From Campylorhamphus procurvoides (lineage: Eukaryota; Chordata; Aves; Passeriformes; Dendrocolaptidae), in the NCBI GenBank assembly GCA_013396655.1, contig WBMV01003354.1, positions 49,439 through 113,438 on the forward strand: 64,000 nucleotides of DNA, in the 5' to 3' direction. This document shows, piece by piece, positions 15,201 to 26,423 of this stretch. Under the pieces are notes generated by a model. It was given only the letters and a program-made list of their open reading frames with translations. It ran no database searches and was not told where the DNA came from. A program made the translations under genes and the position numbers. How positions within the stretch are numbered: the stretch's first letter is position 1; each line of letters opens with the position of its first letter.

Positions 15201-18200
15201 AAATTCTACCATTAAATGAAAAGGAGTTGCAGAGCAGGTACTTGCTGAGGTACATTTGAAGCACTGAGTCACTAGCATAATGATGTTTGTTAATAAAAAT
15301 GTATAAAACCATGAAGCTATAGGTCTCCTCAGTGGCTGTTGCTGTTAGCAGGCAACTGACACACTACATGGCAGGGAAAAGATTTTAGATGAGCTGTAGC
15401 TTCTAAGTTTGTTGGGGTTTTTTTTCCCCTAGAGAACCTTGCTGCAGACAGGCATTTGCTGAACTGAAGGGCTTCACTGTATCATGTCTGCATGTCAGAA
15501 AGAGATTTTTATTCATTATAAGCATAGCCATAACTTTTGCCAAAATGACACCTGTCAGACTAAACATCTCCTAAGCTTGTCACATTAAAACTGAACCTTG
15601 ATAGGTACCTTATCTTTATCTTTATAGTCTGGATTAAATTGTTTCTTTCCTTTAGCAGCAATTGAAATAGAGAGCATTTCTCATTACACCAGCAATACAG
15701 AAAACAAGAAAACCCTCCCTGCGCAGCTCTTTGTATTGAAATATGAAACAGATGGCTGGGACATCATAGATCCACATGCATTGAGACTTGTATGGTATAC
15801 TGGTTCTAGACAGTTTAACTCATGTCCACATTCATGTTCATGGTATTTGTTTCTAGGTCAGTCGCTCAATGACAGAAAAAGGCCAAAACATCCTGAAGAT
15901 TGAATATGATGAACATTGCCTGACCCTGTCAGCAAGGTATTGTTCCCAAACAGCCATGGCAGAGGGTGTTACGTTCTAGAGCTGTATTTCTAGATTAGTC
16001 CAACCAATACCCAAGACTGAAATGGTGTCTCATTCTTTTTTAACTTCATATCAGTCTGTTGTTGTGACAGACAATGGCTGAGTACTTGATTACCCAATCA
16101 ACAGTCATTATAAATATGAGGGTCATAAACTGTAACTAATTCAATCAATGTACTCAGTACAGATTAGAAGTTGGGTCTTGATAACATCTTGAAGAGAAAG
16201 GAAAGAGAAGGACATTTGATACTAAGAAACCTGAATACTTTCCATTGTCTTTCACACTCTTTCCCTGCAACACTTAAGAGCATGTTATATCTCCCTCTTA
16301 AAAGATCCCTTGTTACCTCATACCATTCGGGCTGCAAAACTGCTGGAGAAAATAGTTATTAGGTAATACCATGCAACAGATGTAAAAGCATTTAATAGTG
16401 CGTAAATGACAAAGCCAGAATTAAATCCTACTGGCAACCTCATGTTTTTTTCTAATAGAAGGAATTTGCCTAATGAATTTGTGTACTGCTGGTACCGATT
16501 GCAACCACAAGTCAAGATCTCTGTCCTGGGATCACAAACTAATGCCATAAAGAGATTGTAGGTCAGTTTCTGATCAGTATTTTTCATGCTTCTAGCCCAA
16601 AACTATCCTACAAATTTACCTACAGCTACAGGAGAAAGATGGCTAGCTTGATTTCCATGTATAGTTTATTACAAAAGACACAGCACACTAGCAGTGCTAT
16701 TAAAATTAAGTCTTCCAAATAACAAGGTCTTCAATGTTTTTAAGCACTGACTTTTCCACCGTCAGTCTTCAACTACAGAATGCCTGGAAACACAGCAGAC
16801 TTCCTAAATTACACAGTGGAACAAAAAGACAGTGAAGGCACTTTCTTGTTCAGAATCAGAATTGGGAACTCTTATCCTTGAGCTGTGCTCAGCTATCTGT
16901 CAAAGCCTTTTGGTCCATTTTCTTTTATAGCCATAACTGTATCTAAGATTACCTTAGACCTGTACACTCATCACAATCCTCAAAATATACATACAGTAAT
17001 TCTGAGTTACCTGCCAGTTACAGTTTGTGACCTTTTTTTTTAAGACTGCAAAACACAAATGGTTCTCAGATGTCTTGTTTGGTGGTCTTTGTGAGGACAG
17101 TGTGAGGAAATCACAGCTGAGCAGCAGCTGGCAGTGATGCCACTACTAGATTTTACAACAAAGTCTAGTGGGTAGCTTTAATGTTAGTTGCTGGTATGAT
17201 CTGGAGAGGGGAGACCACACTGAGTTACAGCCCCTCCTGAGACTGAGGCTAGAAACTGCTACAACTGTGCAGAATTTCAGATAGACAGGAAGGGCACAGT
17301 GTGAAGTCACCGCAGAAAAACCAGCTAACACAAGCAGGACACCTCATGGCTGTAACAGAGCAAATGCATCTGGGAAGTCACAGGCACTACCAGCCCTGCT
17401 GCATTTTGGGGATAGCTGGACTGGCAGGGAAATGTGAAGTGCTCGCTCCTTTGCCTTGTGCAGAGGGGGCATCTAGGGGCCAGTCCGCAGAACTACTGGC
17501 CTCCATGTGTACCTGCAGCTACAGGGAATGCACAACTTCCTTCCCAAATTGCTGTCTTGGCCTCTTGCCGGAAGACTGGAGGCTGTGATGGACCCAGAGG
17601 AAAATGAAAGCATTCACATCTCTACCGTGGATGATAGGCTTCTGCATTTCCCAATACACAGATCATCTAAACATACCACTGCAGTGATGAGCATAAACAC
17701 ACTTACCTTGAGCAACCCATGCCAACACTACATACATAGCAAAAGCTGGGGCAGACAGCACAAAAGAGACATTTCATATTGTCCTATGTGATCTAAGATT
17801 TAGCAGCTTACAGCAAAGTCAGAGACTACTTTGAAAAATTTTCTGGGCATTTAGTTCCTTCTCAGTCACATTCCTAACTATGGAGCTACACTACTCATAG
17901 TGCTGAGTTTGTCCAACAGTAAGTTTTGTTCCTGGTCAGAAAACTGTCCATTCAGTGCAGTAGTGAGAAAAAGGAAACATTCATAAAGTAAAGCTTTTCT
18001 CCTCTCATCAACTTGTTTCAGTCCCTGCTGTGTATGGCACTGACTGCTCTGTTGTATTTCATTTCACAGCTCTTGCTCAGAAAGGGATGACTGGTACAGC
18101 TGCATCAGCAGACACATCCCAGATGACTACAAAGCTCACAACACTTCGACTTTCCACAGCAGTGTGGAGGTAAAAGGAGGCCAAGTCTTTCAATGCTTGA

Positions 18201-21200
18201 AAAGGGAAGAGGGGAGAGAAAGAGAGAGAGTAAATGAAGAGGGTTATAAAATGCACAGTTCCTAGTAGCCAGGTGTTCCATTTTCCTTTAAACCAGTATG
18301 CCAAGCTTGAACAATGCAACTCATCACAGCTCACAGGCCACCTCTGAAATGTTAATCACACTCTATACTCTGTGGCCTGTCCTTAGTTCTTCTGAAGAAA
18401 GGTTCTTCTGTCTGGTGTGGAAGAGTGTCAGAGTCCGACCTAAAATAGATTTACATGGATTTTTACTTGTGACTCTGGCTTTAAGAGCACCATGTGCTAA
18501 TCTTTCAGTGCTGAAGCAGTTGTATGTCACTTAAAAGGCATTAAGGATGAGAAAATTTGGGGATCTTAATAGGCAAAGGTAGATTGAAATGAGAGGAGAC
18601 TTGTACGTGATGGAACAGGGCTGACTGAGTGCCCTTTGAAAGTGTGGATGCTTCTTCATTTATTCTTGTTTGATTTTTAGCTAAGGGAAAGGCTTGGAAT
18701 ACCTTTGGGTGAGAGGCCTCCTACTTTGGTACCTGTGTCGCATGTCATGATGTGCATGAATTGTGGCTGTGACTTTACCCTCACGTTGAGGCGACATCAC
18801 TGCCATGCCTGTGGTAAGGTAAGAGCTGTACAAGCTTCTCAGGGGAGGTTTTATTCGCACCTCTAGAACACTGGCTGCCACTGCTGTAACTTCTGCAACT
18901 TTGAAGGAACATCAAGACCTGAATTTGACTTCTCGTAGAACTTGTCAGTGCTTTGCTAAATTAGGTAATTAGGTTTCTCATGTCCCTAGAAGGAACAACA
19001 TTAACCTTGCCTTAAGGGGTAAAATGAGTTCACAAAGGCTGGTCGTTAAAGGCTGCCAGAATAATTGTTGGTGGGTGCAGGCATTATATCTGATACACAG
19101 CTAGCTCTGGGCACAATGAAGCAATACACTAAAAATACAGGCACTGTTCTGGACCAGAGCAGTAGCACATGCAGTCCATGACCTGTCCCTAATAACAGCT
19201 GGTAAAATCATCTCCAAGGAAAGTGAAGAAACTCAGCAGTAGAGTGGTTTGGTCAATGACCAAAGGGAGAGTTTGCTCCGTGCTCCATTGAAGAGTGGTT
19301 TCCTTTTGCTCTAAAGCTAAGAGGATCCATAAGCTTTCTTGGTTTTGTCCCTTTATTCCTGACTCTAGAGATTTGTTTATATACATAAGCCTGCAGTCAT
19401 GTTTTAAATGGTGGCTGTCTTTTAACCTGATCTTTTTTTTTTATTTTAATAAAACTACCAGTAATTTTTGATAGTATAAAACAACCCACACATTTACTTA
19501 ATCTTTTTTCTAATTCCACAGAGAAAATCAGTCTGTACCTACAGAGGGATTGCAGGAACGTGCAAGCTAGCTTAAGAAAACAGTGTTACTAACAAAGCTA
19601 TGAAAACAGAAGTAATTTTAAAGCTGTCTGTCTACGATTCACTAGTAGGAAAAGTGTAAATTCCTGGGGAGAAGGACACAGCAATGGTGTGCAACCAAAT
19701 ATAGTGATCAGTCCTGCTTGGCTTATAACACTGTAAACCTACAGCAATCATTCCTGTCAGAGGACTTTTCTTGACTGCCACAGTTTTAGGAGAGGATCAT
19801 GTCTGGTCCACTATCCATCTTCCTCTCCCAGCCAGCTCAGAAAATTTGTTTTGTATGTGCATATCTATAAATATAAATTATAATTATGTGCATCTCTTCT
19901 TGATGGAACAGATTGTATGTCGAAATTGTTCAAGAAACAAGTACCCTATGAAGTACCTCAAAGATCAAGCAGCCAAAGTCTGTGATAGCTGCTATATGGA
20001 ACTTAAGAAAAGAGGTAGGATTCCTTCATTCTTGGCAAAACTAACAAATCTATTTCCTTTCTGTATAATGGGGTGGGTTTAGAACCTCCCGACTATGTTG
20101 TATTTTGTTAAATAGGATTCCTCATTTCAAGCTTGAGGCATGTGTATTGAGGTTCCAGGAGAGCCAGTCTGTATGGCAGCTAAAACTGTTTAGCAAGCCA
20201 TAAAACCAGGTTCAGCAAACTGTTTTTTTCAAATGAAAAGAGGGGAAATTCAGGTTAGATAGGCAGAAGAAATTCCTTCCCATGAGTGTACAGAGGCCCT
20301 GACACAGGCTGCCCAGAGCAGCTGTGGCTGCCCTTCCCTAGAAGTGTTCAAGGCCAGGCTGGACAGGGCTTGGAGCAGCCTGGTCTAGTGGAAGCTGTCC
20401 CTGCCCATGGCAAGGGGATGGAACGAGATGAGCTTTAAGGTCCCATCCAATTCAAATCATTCTATGATTCTAAGTCGAGTTCTCTGAGGGCTTCCCTGGC
20501 CTTTTGATAAACCAGAATAATGGTAAAAACAATGTCCCGTGAGGATCAACCCAGGACTGATTTGTCTTCTTTGGAGATAAGGAGGCTGAGGGGTGACCTC
20601 TCTGCAGCTTCCTATGGAGGGGACGTGGAAACAGTGATGCTCATCTCCTCACCCTGTGATCCAGTGACAAGACACATGAAAATGGTTCAAAGCTTCTTGA
20701 GGGGAGGTTCTGAATTGACATGAGGAAACCTTTCTTTTCCCAGAGAGTGGCCAAACATTGGAACAGGTTTTCTAGAGAGGTGGTCAATGCCCCATACCTC
20801 TCAGTGTTTAAGAGACATTTGGATAATGCCCTTAATAACATGTTTTGACTTTTGGGCAGCCCTGAATTGGTCTAGATGATTGTTGTAGACTCTGTCTAAC
20901 TGAACTATTTTATTCTGTGATGTAATTATAGGTGATAACTGTCCCATGTAATTTCTAATTAATTATCCATGAAAGTAAAACAATGGCTTTGCAGTTCTTC
21001 ACTGTCCTCATCCACGTTGTAGCTTTTACAAAAAGAAATGCTGAGGTAAAGTGCAGAGTCACTAAGAGCTTTTCTACATGGAGAGTTAATCTGGTTACAG
21101 ATGAAAGCATAAATTCAAAGCAGAAGAGCTACTACCTATTAGAACTGTATTATTATCCTACTATATAAGACTCTTTTCTGATTTAAATACACATCCAAAT

Positions 21201-24200
21201 CAAAGACAAAAGGGAGAGAGGGGTTACAAATATATGAACAGAGAGTGAACAAGAAATAATTTTCTTGTACAGCTGTTCTTGTAGACAATCTCTAAAAGTA
21301 AGCATATTATATTGCCAAGAATAAAAAGGTGTGGACAGATGATGTTTAGTTCTGCCATGTTGACTGAAGAAATTCACACTAGCCAAACAAACACATGAAC
21401 AGATGCTACCACAATGGCCAAAGAAGCATCCCCAAACCACTGTGTGTCCAAGAAGTGGTACTTCAGATTTGTGCTAAAACAATGCTGCGCTTTACTAAGA
21501 GCTTTCAAATTATGTGTGTTGCCAGAAGCGGACTCACAAAGAGATGAGCTCAGACAAGTGGAGTTAATGGAGATTTTCAGTCAGAAGAACTGTCTCCCAT
21601 GCAGAATCTGAAGAGAATGGTTCATATAGAAACAATGTCCCATTAGTGAATCCATCCCACAAAGGTGTTACAGAAAATAGAGGTGAAAGATGTCAAAGCC
21701 ATTTGCTTAATGCTCATTTTAAATAAGAAAACAAGCTGTGTTTTATGCTTTGTCAGCCTTCTTGCAGGCTTCTTTCAAGCAACCATAGGGTATTAACTGA
21801 GGGTTAGATACCCTCAGTATCTACCATAGTAGATACCCTACTATGGAATCTACCCACCAGACTTAAAGAAGTGATTTGAAAGAAAGGCTGAAATAAAAAC
21901 TGGGTGTGGAGGAGGCATTGCATTTTCCTTAGTCCTTTGCATTGGTGTATCATGTGCCTTTTACACAGCCTGACATGTATCAACTCATCCATTTCCCCCT
22001 TCGCTTTCTGAATTTTCTTAATCTTGCAGAGCGGCCACTAAGTGTGAGCTTCCCTCCAACTTCATCCAGGTGTTCAAGCAGTGCCTTCTCCTCTGTTTTC
22101 CACAATATTCATTATTCATCTTTTAAGAAACAGAAGAAGATCCCTTCAGCTCTCATGGAGGTAGGACCAAGCTGCCTGAGAAAGGCAAGAAACTCCAGAA
22201 AACTGTGTGCTCATACTTCAGCAGCTATGCTTATACTGTGTGCAGTGGGCTCAGCACATGCCTTGGTTTATTTTATTTTTTTGGTTTTCACAGTAGTGTT
22301 TAAAATGCAGTAAATACTCTGAGCTCTGGAGATACCACAGAAGTGTCTTGAGCCTACTGAGAAATCCAGTTAAGAGTATGAAACTTTAATCTGCCCATCA
22401 GCCTGTAAAGTTTTGAAAACACTAAAACACCTTCACGGTACGAGACAGAACAACAGAGCAGATCACAAACACTGACACAATCTTACCAATATAAACAAAA
22501 TCCCCACTGATTTCAATGCAGCCATCATTTCTTCACCTATGTTAGTTTTCTTTCCAGAAACAAGGTGCCAATCATTTTGATGTGTTCTAGGTAGCTAAGC
22601 TGCCCATTGAACTTGAGCACAGCAAGGTACTCCCATTTCCTGCAGGTATTTATCATTGTATTGAAGAGACAAGGGTGTAAACATTTTGCTGAACTCACTG
22701 TACAGTCGAGACAATGGAATCTCTTGAGGTTTGTATCTCTGTACCAGAGATACAACCATGTAATACAAACACACACATTTAATATTAAAAGAGCCAGCAG
22801 GCAGAATTTAAAACTCGAAGGAAAAAGCATCACCTTTCTATCCACAGGGAGGCAGCACACGTTTATTAACATGAACTATCTCACAATACCATTATTCTAG
22901 ATCCTGAAACAGTTCTGTTCTGCTGCAAAATACTGTTATATTAATGTAATATTAATGCTCAGTCTTCTCTCTGTGCTACAAAAGCTGGGTTTGAATCTCT
23001 GCTGTTTTTTTCTAAATCTGATACTGTTTACTGCTGTAATTAATGATGTACACTGCATTCTGTGTGTGCGTGGATGTGCATGTGTATAGTTCCAGCTGCT
23101 CAAAATCTGGGGTTTTCAGAACATTAAGCACTTAGATCTCAAAATATTTCTACAAGATGGGCAACTTTTCTCAGAAATATTTCACAAATGAAACCAAGTC
23201 ATCATTAAGTGATTAATATAAATTAATATAAAGCCATAGCAAAACCTTAAATATACCCACATCTTAAAAGTGTTCAGCCACAAGACTGTCATTCACTTTT
23301 GGAAGTACGTACTTTTAAAATAAATAAAAAATAAAAACAAACAAAACAAACAAAAAACCCAAACACCCAGCGGGACAAGTTTGGCTTTTCAGAACACAAC
23401 TGTAAACTTAGTGGCCTCAATAATAACTCAACTGCATGTTTTCCATTAGAGTTACTAAGAACTAAGTTTAAATATTCAGTTACAAAGAACCATAATACCA
23501 TGCTTATAATTCTTCTTTATCAATATTTTTAATGTCTACTTATGGTTTCACCTGGTTGTCTGGTGTGATGCAAGCATGCCTAATCAGAAGGTGAAAATCC
23601 TTTGCTGTTACAAATCCTGATTTCTCCTACCCTGCTCCAGGTGGCAGCCTCAGGAGAGGGAGCTACCATCAGTGGTTACCTCAGCAGATGTAAGGGAGGC
23701 AAAAGACACTGGAAGAAACGCTGGTTTGTTATCAAAGGCAAAGTCCTCTACACCTACATAGCAAATGAGGTACTGTGTAATCCGACTTGAAATAGTTTCT
23801 TATCTGACATCCCTTCTTTACTTCCTACGGGCAGGACCAGTAAATTGAAAAGGTATAAATGGTAGTTCTCACAACTATCTGCCTTCTGAGACCTGGTCCT
23901 AACAGATTGAGTCCCCAGGGAACTCAGCCACAGCCCTAGCTGGACCTTGGCAGCCCTCACACACTGCCCTTACTGCCTGACTTCTTGCTATTCATGCTAT
24001 TATAAACTGTCAACCACAGTGAACCTTAGTGTACATATGTACACCTGAAGGCTACAAGTTCCTTCAGTGTTCTCTGGTGCACTTGGTAACTGCCAGTATT
24101 TTGTAGATAGATAGTACTATGATCCATTTCTGGTGGGGAGGAGAATCTTGTAGTTTTGCAAGTATAAGTAAGACACACTTGTCATACTACTACCAACAGG

Positions 24201-26423
24201 GAAAGACAGAAGACAGTCTGCAGAAGTGAGAATGGTGACTGCTATGCTGACCTGTAAGCTCCTCCTTATAGCCAAGGAGGCTGGGTATCAACTAGATAAT
24301 TTTTATGTATTTTGTCCTTTCCCAGCCCCTTTTCTTATTTGATAGTAGCTGCTATACAAACAAACTTGAAGTAAGTGTGAAATAAAGTTTGGTTATAATG
24401 GACAAATTTCATAAGCAGAAAACATAAAAATTCACTTTGCTGAAAAAAAGACAGAATGCAAAAACTTGTGAAAGCAACACTTGGTACTTTAAGCACTCAG
24501 AATACTTTGCAAACATTAATTATTTAAACCTGCATCACCACTGTGATGGTTGAATGAAGCAACATTATCCCCTTCAAACAGATGAGAAGATTGAGGCACA
24601 AAAGGGTTCATGATTTGGCCAGCAGTTCACACCATTATCATCAAATTCTGTATCCCACACATTTACCTTACCTTACCTTAACAGTGATAATTTCTGGTTC
24701 AACAACAGGGAAAACCAAACAATGCCTAATTGCATTTTGCATTCCCACTCTGCAATTTACCTTCTAAAAGCAGAGGCAAAGGCAACACACACATATAATC
24801 ACTACCTAAATACAGTGACCAAAACTGCAGCTATCAGTAACAGCTAAACTGCCATTCAATTAAGGCTGATTGTTTTCTTTAACTTTTACATAGCCGTGTC
24901 TGGCAAGCAAAATTCATGAAAGTTTCTTAGGACTAAATTAACAATTATTTGCATTACCAGCTAGGAAATTTCAAACCAGCCTTTTGGATAGCAAGTCTGC
25001 TCTTTGAGAAAGAGCAGATTTCTAGAAGAGTCACTAGTGCTGTGAAAGGAACAAGAAGGTACCAAAAAGACTACGATTTGCATCCAGCCCAAAAAAAAAA
25101 AAAAAGACAGACTGAAAGGAACAAGGCTTTTGGAACTACTGCTGGACTGTCCCATAGTCTCAGTAATCTCTGGTTTGCCTTCTGGACCATTATGTCAAAG
25201 GAAGCCATCAATGTAATGGCTAATTTGACCTTCATGGCCATGTGGGTGATCACAAAGAACTGGATTTTCAGAGGTAGTGTTCAGGATCAGGACTCAGACT
25301 AGATAAAAACGTGTGGTACAGGCACTGCTCTTGTTTAGGTAAGAGCCACAAGTCCTGCAAAACATTCACACTCCTGCTTTTGCATTTCTGTCACAGCGGG
25401 TTTGTATCATTCAATTTTCAGAAAGAGCCCTCAAAGTGTTACAAGCCTTCTCTCTAAGTTTTGGTTCATTTCTTCTTTGCTTTCAGGACAAAGTTGCTAC
25501 AGAAAGTTTGCCTTTGCTGGGTTTCACCATTGCCCCAGAAAAGGAGGAAGGAAGCACAGATACAGTTTTTCATCTCTACCACAAACAGTCTCTCTTTTAC
25601 AGCTTCCGAGCAGAGGATAACAATTCAGCACAGAGGTATGGGGCTAAACTTCCACTCTAGCCAGTGCACAGGTCCAAAAGCTTATGTAGGGCTTTCCCCT
25701 CTCCTTCAGTTCAGAATGCTTTCATGACAAAGGAAGCAAAAAGCTTTCAGTGTTGATTAAGCCAAATTGCATGTGACTGGTCTGAGTGACATTAAAAAAA
25801 TTTCCCTGGTGCTTTTCATTTCCTTCAGGAAGGAGAACTTGCTTCCTCCTACAAGTAAGAGGAAACTGAGTCTCAAGAGTCATGTGTAGAAGTCTGTCAC
25901 AGGTGATTACTGTACAGAAACTTCTCTGAGTTATATGCTCAATTTATCCATGTCTTAGTTTCCTCATCAACAAATAAGTGCTTTTTTTTTTCTATTCTAA
26001 TGCTACTACTTCCACATACTAAAAGAGTCACAAAATTTATAATAAAAATGCCAGCACCTCAAGACCCACAGAAAAGGAAATGAGTGTTTATAGGAGGTTT
26101 TGCTGCTTTTAAACATACTTCAGTGGTTTCATTTTTCCTATTCTAAGACAGCACTTACACCATCTTTGAGATTTCACAATAAATTATTGGTCAAGATTGT
26201 ACTAGAAAGCAAAGAGTTCCAGTACTCAGCTCCCTGCTTTAATGACAAAACTACAGTTCTTCATCAGACCTGGGATGGAAAATACAGTCTTCTTCAAGCT
26301 TTATGTTCTTAAAATATTTTTCTTAAAATACATATCTTCTTAAAATGCATATAGTTTTATATGTACCACTTTTATGCCCTTTTTAGGTGGATTGAAGCCA
26401 TGGAAGAAGCATCCATATTATAG
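78..26423 (+). CDS. FGD5: FGD5, 3' part (FYVE, RhoGEF and PH domain protein 5), 15 coding exons
   Basis: FGD5 is a guanine nucleotide exchange factor for Cdc42, studied mainly in endothelial cells. Exons seen: 78-234, 623-707 (or from 620), 3296-3346, 4524-4582, 7727-7798, 9222-9290, 14189-14272, 15857-15936, 18070-18169, 18681-18818, 19912-20014, 22030-22160, 23641-23769, 25487-25635 and 26387-26423 (TAG). All introns are GT-AG and the phases join, giving about 480 residues. Fragment residues 1-125 are the end of DH, with LLKVVQRVFQYRVLLTDYL as its conserved helix. PH1 is about 142-250. The FYVE finger is about 273-332, with zinc-ligand Cys pairs 277/280, 293/296, 301/304 and 322/325. PH2 is about 380-480. 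Human FGD5 is near 1460 residues, so the long N-terminal part lies upstream. FGD5 rather than another FGD member is chosen from remembered close similarity through FYVE and PH2, and from NR2C2 being next door. Confidence 0.95.
623..707 (+). CDS. FGD5: FGD5 exon: DH conserved region 3
   Basis: It encodes about 28 residues ending KVVQRVFQYRVLLT, the DH helix that normally reads KPVQRIPQY in relatives, then one base of a split Asp codon. The donor is GTCAGT at 708. Two acceptors lie three bases apart (CAG at 617-619 and at 620-622), so the exon may start at 620 or 623 and gain or lose one Gln. No long open frame marks it, but both edges and phases agree with neighbouring exons. Confidence 0.85.
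3052..3208 (+). mobile_element. CR1 LINE, 3' end fragment
   Basis: The sequence from GTGGATGCCCCATCCCTGG through CCAGGTTGGACAGGGCTTGG to GGATTCTATGATT is the conserved CR1 3' UTR and tail of birds, in + orientation. Only the last 160 bases or so remain, the usual 5' truncation. Confidence 0.9.
3296..3346 (+). CDS. FGD5: FGD5 exon: 51-base DH exon
   Basis: This short exon reads DYLNNLCPDSTEYETTQ after borrowing one base from the exon before, and passes one base to the next. The acceptor is TTTTCTACAG ending at 3295 and the donor is GTAAAA at 3347. It continues the DH helix directly. A CR1 tail ends only about 90 bases upstream. Confidence 0.9.
4524..4582 (+). CDS. FGD5: FGD5 exon: end of DH domain
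   Basis: The acceptor is CTCAG ending at 4523 and the donor is GTGAGT at 4583. The exon completes a split Ala codon and encodes LFIVSEITERANDSMLQA, the last DH helix of FGD proteins, in which the ERANDSM motif is typical. It ends on a whole codon. Confidence 0.92.
7727..7798 (+). CDS. FGD5: FGD5 exon: DH-PH1 linker
   Basis: 24 codons beginning ENLQKLVHIEHSVRG, the strongly conserved FGD linker leading into the first PH domain. The acceptor is CCACCAG ending at 7726 and the donor is GTGAGT at 7799. Both ends are in phase 0. Confidence 0.93.
9222..9290 (+). CDS. FGD5: FGD5 exon: start of PH1
   Basis: 23 codons reading IFVKEGTLMKVSGKNRHPR and on to HLFL, the first strands of PH1 with basic residues of the phosphoinositide-binding loop. 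The acceptor follows TTCTCCTTCAG and the donor is GTAAGA at 9291. Phase 0 at both ends. Confidence 0.93.
9291..14188 (+). other. FGD5: FGD5 long intron (4.9 kb)
   Basis: Between the first two PH1 exons. It holds an internal CR1 reverse-transcriptase fragment (about 13185-13830). The rest is plain intron with scattered short open frames and no recognisable gene. Confidence 0.6.
13185..13830 (+). mobile_element. CR1 LINE, internal reverse-transcriptase fragment
   Basis: The + strand frame from 13217 reads LFNIFINDWDTGLEGTLKK then LEGREALQRDLNRAEGWAI, matching the C-terminal part of CR1 ORF2 (LFNIFINDLDTGLEGTLSK type). Degenerate matches continue past the stop near 13525 toward GDIIKG-like sequence near 13820. 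Frame breaks and loss of the 3' tail show a dead copy. Confidence 0.9.
14189..14272 (+). CDS. FGD5: FGD5 exon: PH1 core
   Basis: 28 codons beginning MNDVLLYTYPQKDGKYRLKN, central strands of PH1. The acceptor is TCATATAG ending at 14188 and the donor is GTAATG at 14273. The intron before it is the longest of FGD5 in this window (about 4.9 kb) and holds an internal CR1 fragment. Confidence 0.93.
15857..15936 (+). CDS. FGD5: FGD5 exon: PH1 late strands
   Basis: It encodes VSRSMTEKGQNILKIEYDEH and a short tail ending SA plus two bases of a Ser codon. The acceptor is TTTCTAG ending at 15856 and the donor is GTATTG at 15937. Confidence 0.9.
18070..18169 (+). CDS. FGD5: FGD5 exon: PH1 C-terminal helix
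   Basis: It completes the split Ser codon and encodes SCSERDDWYSCISRHIP and on to FHSSVE. The Trp is the usual invariant Trp of the PH C-terminal helix. The acceptor is TTTCACAG ending at 18069 and the donor is GTAAAA at 18170. Confidence 0.92.
18681..18818 (+). CDS. FGD5: FGD5 exon: first half of FYVE finger
   Basis: 46 codons carrying GERPPTLVPVSHVMMCMNCG and then RRHHCHACGK. Four Cys zinc ligands and the basic RRHH phosphoinositide-binding patch are present. The usual FYVE WxxD motif before the first Cys is absent, and the patch ends in His rather than Arg. The donor is GTAAGA at 18819. Confidence 0.95.
19912..20014 (+). CDS. FGD5: FGD5 exon: second half of FYVE finger
   Basis: It encodes IVCRNCSRNKYPMKYLKDQ and on to KVCDSCYMELKKR, giving the last two Cys pairs of the zinc finger. 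It leaves one base (G) that joins the next exon as Glu. The donor is GTAGGA at 20015. The coding-looking stretch after the donor is intron. Confidence 0.93.
20262..20472 (+). mobile_element. CR1 LINE, 3' end fragment
   Basis: It contains GCCCAGAGCAGCTGTGGCTG, CCAGGCTGGACAGGGCTTGG and the tail CATTCTATGATTC, the CR1 3' UTR in + orientation. It lies in the FGD5 intron 20015-22029 and is followed within 100 bases by a second, older-looking CR1 piece. Confidence 0.9.
20545..20925 (+). mobile_element. CR1-like LINE fragment, diverged subfamily
   Basis: GGAGGCTGAGGGGTGACCTC, CCAAACATTGGAACAGGTTT and the tail GTCTAACTGAACTATTTTAT resemble a different, more diverged CR1 subfamily in + orientation. 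The copy has many substitutions and no intact frame. Confidence 0.8.
22030..22160 (+). CDS. FGD5: FGD5 exon: FYVE-PH2 linker
   Basis: It encodes ERPLSVSFPPTSSRCSSSAF and on to KKQKKIPSALME, a Ser-rich, probably flexible linker. The acceptor is ATCTTGCAG ending at 22029 and the donor is GTAGGA at 22161. It joins KKR to ERP directly, without the short extra segment I recall in human FGD5. Confidence 0.9.
23317..23357. repeat. AAATA/AAACA simple repeat
   Basis: Imperfect AAATA and AAACA units in an FGD5 intron. Confidence 0.8.
23641..23769 (+). CDS. FGD5: FGD5 exon: start of PH2
   Basis: 43 codons including SGYLSRCKGGKRHWKKRWFV, a textbook PH-domain opening. Phase 0 at both ends. The acceptor is CTGCTCCAG ending at 23640 and the donor is GTACTG at 23770. 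Confidence 0.95.
24663..24681. repeat. TTACC tandem repeat
   Basis: Three or more TTACC units in a row in an FGD5 intron. Confidence 0.75.
25487..25635 (+). CDS. FGD5: FGD5 exon: PH2 core
   Basis: It begins DKVATESLPLLGFTIAPEKE and carries FHLYHKQSLFYSFRAED, the later strands of PH2, ending two bases into an Arg codon. The acceptor is GCTTTCAG ending at 25486 and the donor is GTATGG at 25636. Confidence 0.95.
26387..26423 (+). CDS. FGD5: FGD5 last coding exon and stop
   Basis: It completes the Arg codon and reads WIEAMEEASIL then TAG at 26421-26423. This is the invariant Trp helix that closes PH2, and the protein ends right after it, as FGD5 does. The acceptor is CCTTTTTAG ending at 26386. 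Confidence 0.93.

Larger units (their letters stand above)
14273..19911 (+). other. FGD5: FGD5 introns around PH1 and FYVE exons
   Basis: The introns are 14273-15856, 15937-18069, 18170-18680 and 18819-19911. All have GT-AG ends. I saw no repeats of a known class beyond simple A/T runs, and no other gene. The part at 17340-17590 is somewhat GC-richer but has no recognisable coding signal. Confidence 0.55.
20926..26386 (+). other. FGD5: FGD5 introns in the PH2 part
   Basis: The rest of intron 20015-22029, then 22161-23640, 23770-25486 and 25636-26386. They hold an A/C-rich AAACA-type tract (23317-23357), three TTACC units (24663-24681), a poly-A run near 25090-25105 and a nested hairpin at 21817-21846. 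No further gene was recognised. Confidence 0.55.

Noticed and set aside
24949..25302. 117-codon open frame containing a Lys run
   Set aside because: The Lys run comes from an intronic poly-A tract, and the rest has no known domain.
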